Positions 32,598 through 33,301 of a stretch of 33,301 bases of DNA are shown one piece after another. The position numbers and the translations under genes were made by a program. Numbering within the stretch: the first letter of the stretch is position 1; every line of letters begins with the position of its first letter. Source of the DNA: Allomuricauda sp. (GTDB taxonomy: Bacteria; Bacteroidota; Bacteroidia; Flavobacteriales; Flavobacteriaceae); NCBI GenBank assembly GCA_028284725.1, contig JANQRD010000071.1, positions 1 to 33,301 on the forward strand, read 5' to 3'. Under the pieces are notes generated by a model. It searched no databases. It was not told the DNA's origin and was given only the letters and a program-made list of their open reading frames with translations.

Positions 32598-33301
32598 TTA
32601 GTTCCGTTCCTCAATATACATTTGGCGCACCTTTTTGAACAGTTCAGAAGAGTACACAAAATTGGTAACTGCCTCGTTATCCGTCTTAAAGATTTCCTTG
32701 TTGGTGCCCTCCCATTCCTTATAGCCGTCTTTTAAAAAGATGATTTTTTCCCCGATTTCCATCACCGAGTTCATATCGTGGGTATTGATTACTGTGGTGA
32801 TGTTGTATTCCCGGGTGATTTCTTGAATGAGGTTATCGATCAGAATGGCAGTTTTGGGATCTAGTCCAGAGTTGGGCTCATCGCAGAACAAATATTTCGG
32901 ATTCATTACAATGGCGCGTGCAATGGCCACCCTTTTTTTCATTCCACCAGAGATTTCCCTGGGGAATTTTTTATGGGCATCCACCAAGTTTACGCGCTCC
33001 AACACAAAATCCACCCTATCCTGCATCTCGGCCTTGGACTGTTTCGTAAACATATCCAACGGAAACATTACGTTGCCCTCAACCGTCATGGAATCGAAAA
33101 GCGCACTGCCTTGAAAGACCATCCCCATTTCTTGCCGTAGATTACGTCGTTCATCCAGAGTAAGCTCAGAATAGTACTGTCCGTTATAGCAAATTTGACC
33201 CTCTTCGGGCTCAAAAAGTCCAAGCATGCATTTCAAAAGGACTGTCTTTCCTGAACCACTTTGCCCAATGACCAAGTTTGTCTTCCCCTGATCAAAAGAG
33301 G
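32598..33301 (-). CDS. MlaF-like ABC transporter ATP-binding protein (N-terminus outside the window)
   Basis: The frame is still open at the window edge, with about nine more codons visible upstream of 33275, so the start lies outside. Walker A (IGQSGSGKT), signature (ISGGMKKRVAIARAI), Walker B with its Glu (YLFCDEPNSGLDP) and switch His (INTHDMNSV) are all present. The NSGLDP form and ISGGMKKR are typical of MlaF-type ATPases, which power lipid transport between the inner and outer membranes. MlaE and MlaD partners would be expected upstream, outside the window. The C-terminus (residues after SSELFKKVRQMYIEE) is complete. Confidence 0.9.
   Translation of the reverse strand, partial: SFDQGKTNLVIGQSGSGKTVLLKCMLGLFEPEEGQICYNGQYYSELTLDERRNLRQEMGMVFQGSALFDSMTVEGNVMFPLDMFTKQSKAEMQDRVDFVLERVNLVDAHKKFPREISGGMKKRVAIARAIVMNPKYLFCDEPNSGLDPKTAILIDNLIQEITREYNITTVINTHDMNSVMEIGEKIIFLKDGYKEWEGTNKEIFKTDNEAVTNFVYSSELFKKVRQMYIEERN

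Noticed and set aside
1..33301. CRISPR array, rRNA genes, complete insertion sequences or a recombinase gene
   Set aside because: I looked for spaced repeats, rRNA-like blocks and transposase or integrase motifs and found none. The tRNA scar is the only hint of mobile DNA.

Overview
The window looks like chromosomal DNA of a marine gliding member of the Flavobacteriaceae, of the Muricauda/Maribacter/Zobellia kind. The genus is an inference from general protein style, not from a search. Supporting signs are gldJ and porV (gliding motility and type IX secretion), a SusC/SusD outer-membrane pair, many Bacteroidota-type lipoproteins, -7 promoter boxes of the TAnnTTTG type, and the gene order murF-gldJ-porV-cdd-pdhA-pdhC.

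Positions 1-7111 are a carbohydrate-use region that is partly decayed. It holds the end of a FucP-like MFS sugar permease, a wrecked TIM-barrel sugar isomerase/epimerase pseudogene, a gluconate-2-dehydrogenase-subunit-3-like protein with its GMC flavoprotein partner, a secreted GHL6/GH151-like glycosidase, a truncated GH88-like lipoprotein and a GRP/DMT sugar permease. A LacI-style palindrome lies upstream of the last gene. Two of the seven genes are broken, so the pathway may be half dead.

Positions 7112-10553 are accessory DNA. They hold the 3' half of a tRNA-Val(UAC) with its terminator (a probable integration scar), a 57-residue SymE-like toxin gene, a divergent XRE regulator with two matching operator-like palindromes, an orphan lipoprotein and a secreted erythromycin-esterase-like protein.

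Positions 10554-17517 hold a minimal AraC regulator, a long leader region, and a SusC-SusD-lipoprotein operon that ends in a clear terminator. Its substrate is unknown.

Positions 17532-28341 are mostly core genes: 6-pyruvoyl-tetrahydropterin-synthase-like QueD, tRNA-Val(GAC), a DCC/DUF393 protein, murF, gldJ, porV, cytidine deaminase, pyruvate dehydrogenase E1-alpha and E2, an M28 peptidase and an SDR. The sortase gene porU, expected between gldJ and porV, is not there.

Positions 28342-33301 hold a DUF6090-type membrane protein, a SprT-like metalloprotease, a mannose-1-phosphate guanylyltransferase coupled to a DUF389 membrane protein, and a MlaF-like ABC ATPase cut by the window edge. Three REP-like palindromes are scattered through positions 26400-29950.

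The strongest candidates for something new are the divergent SymE-like/XRE pair beside the tRNA scar and the missing porU.
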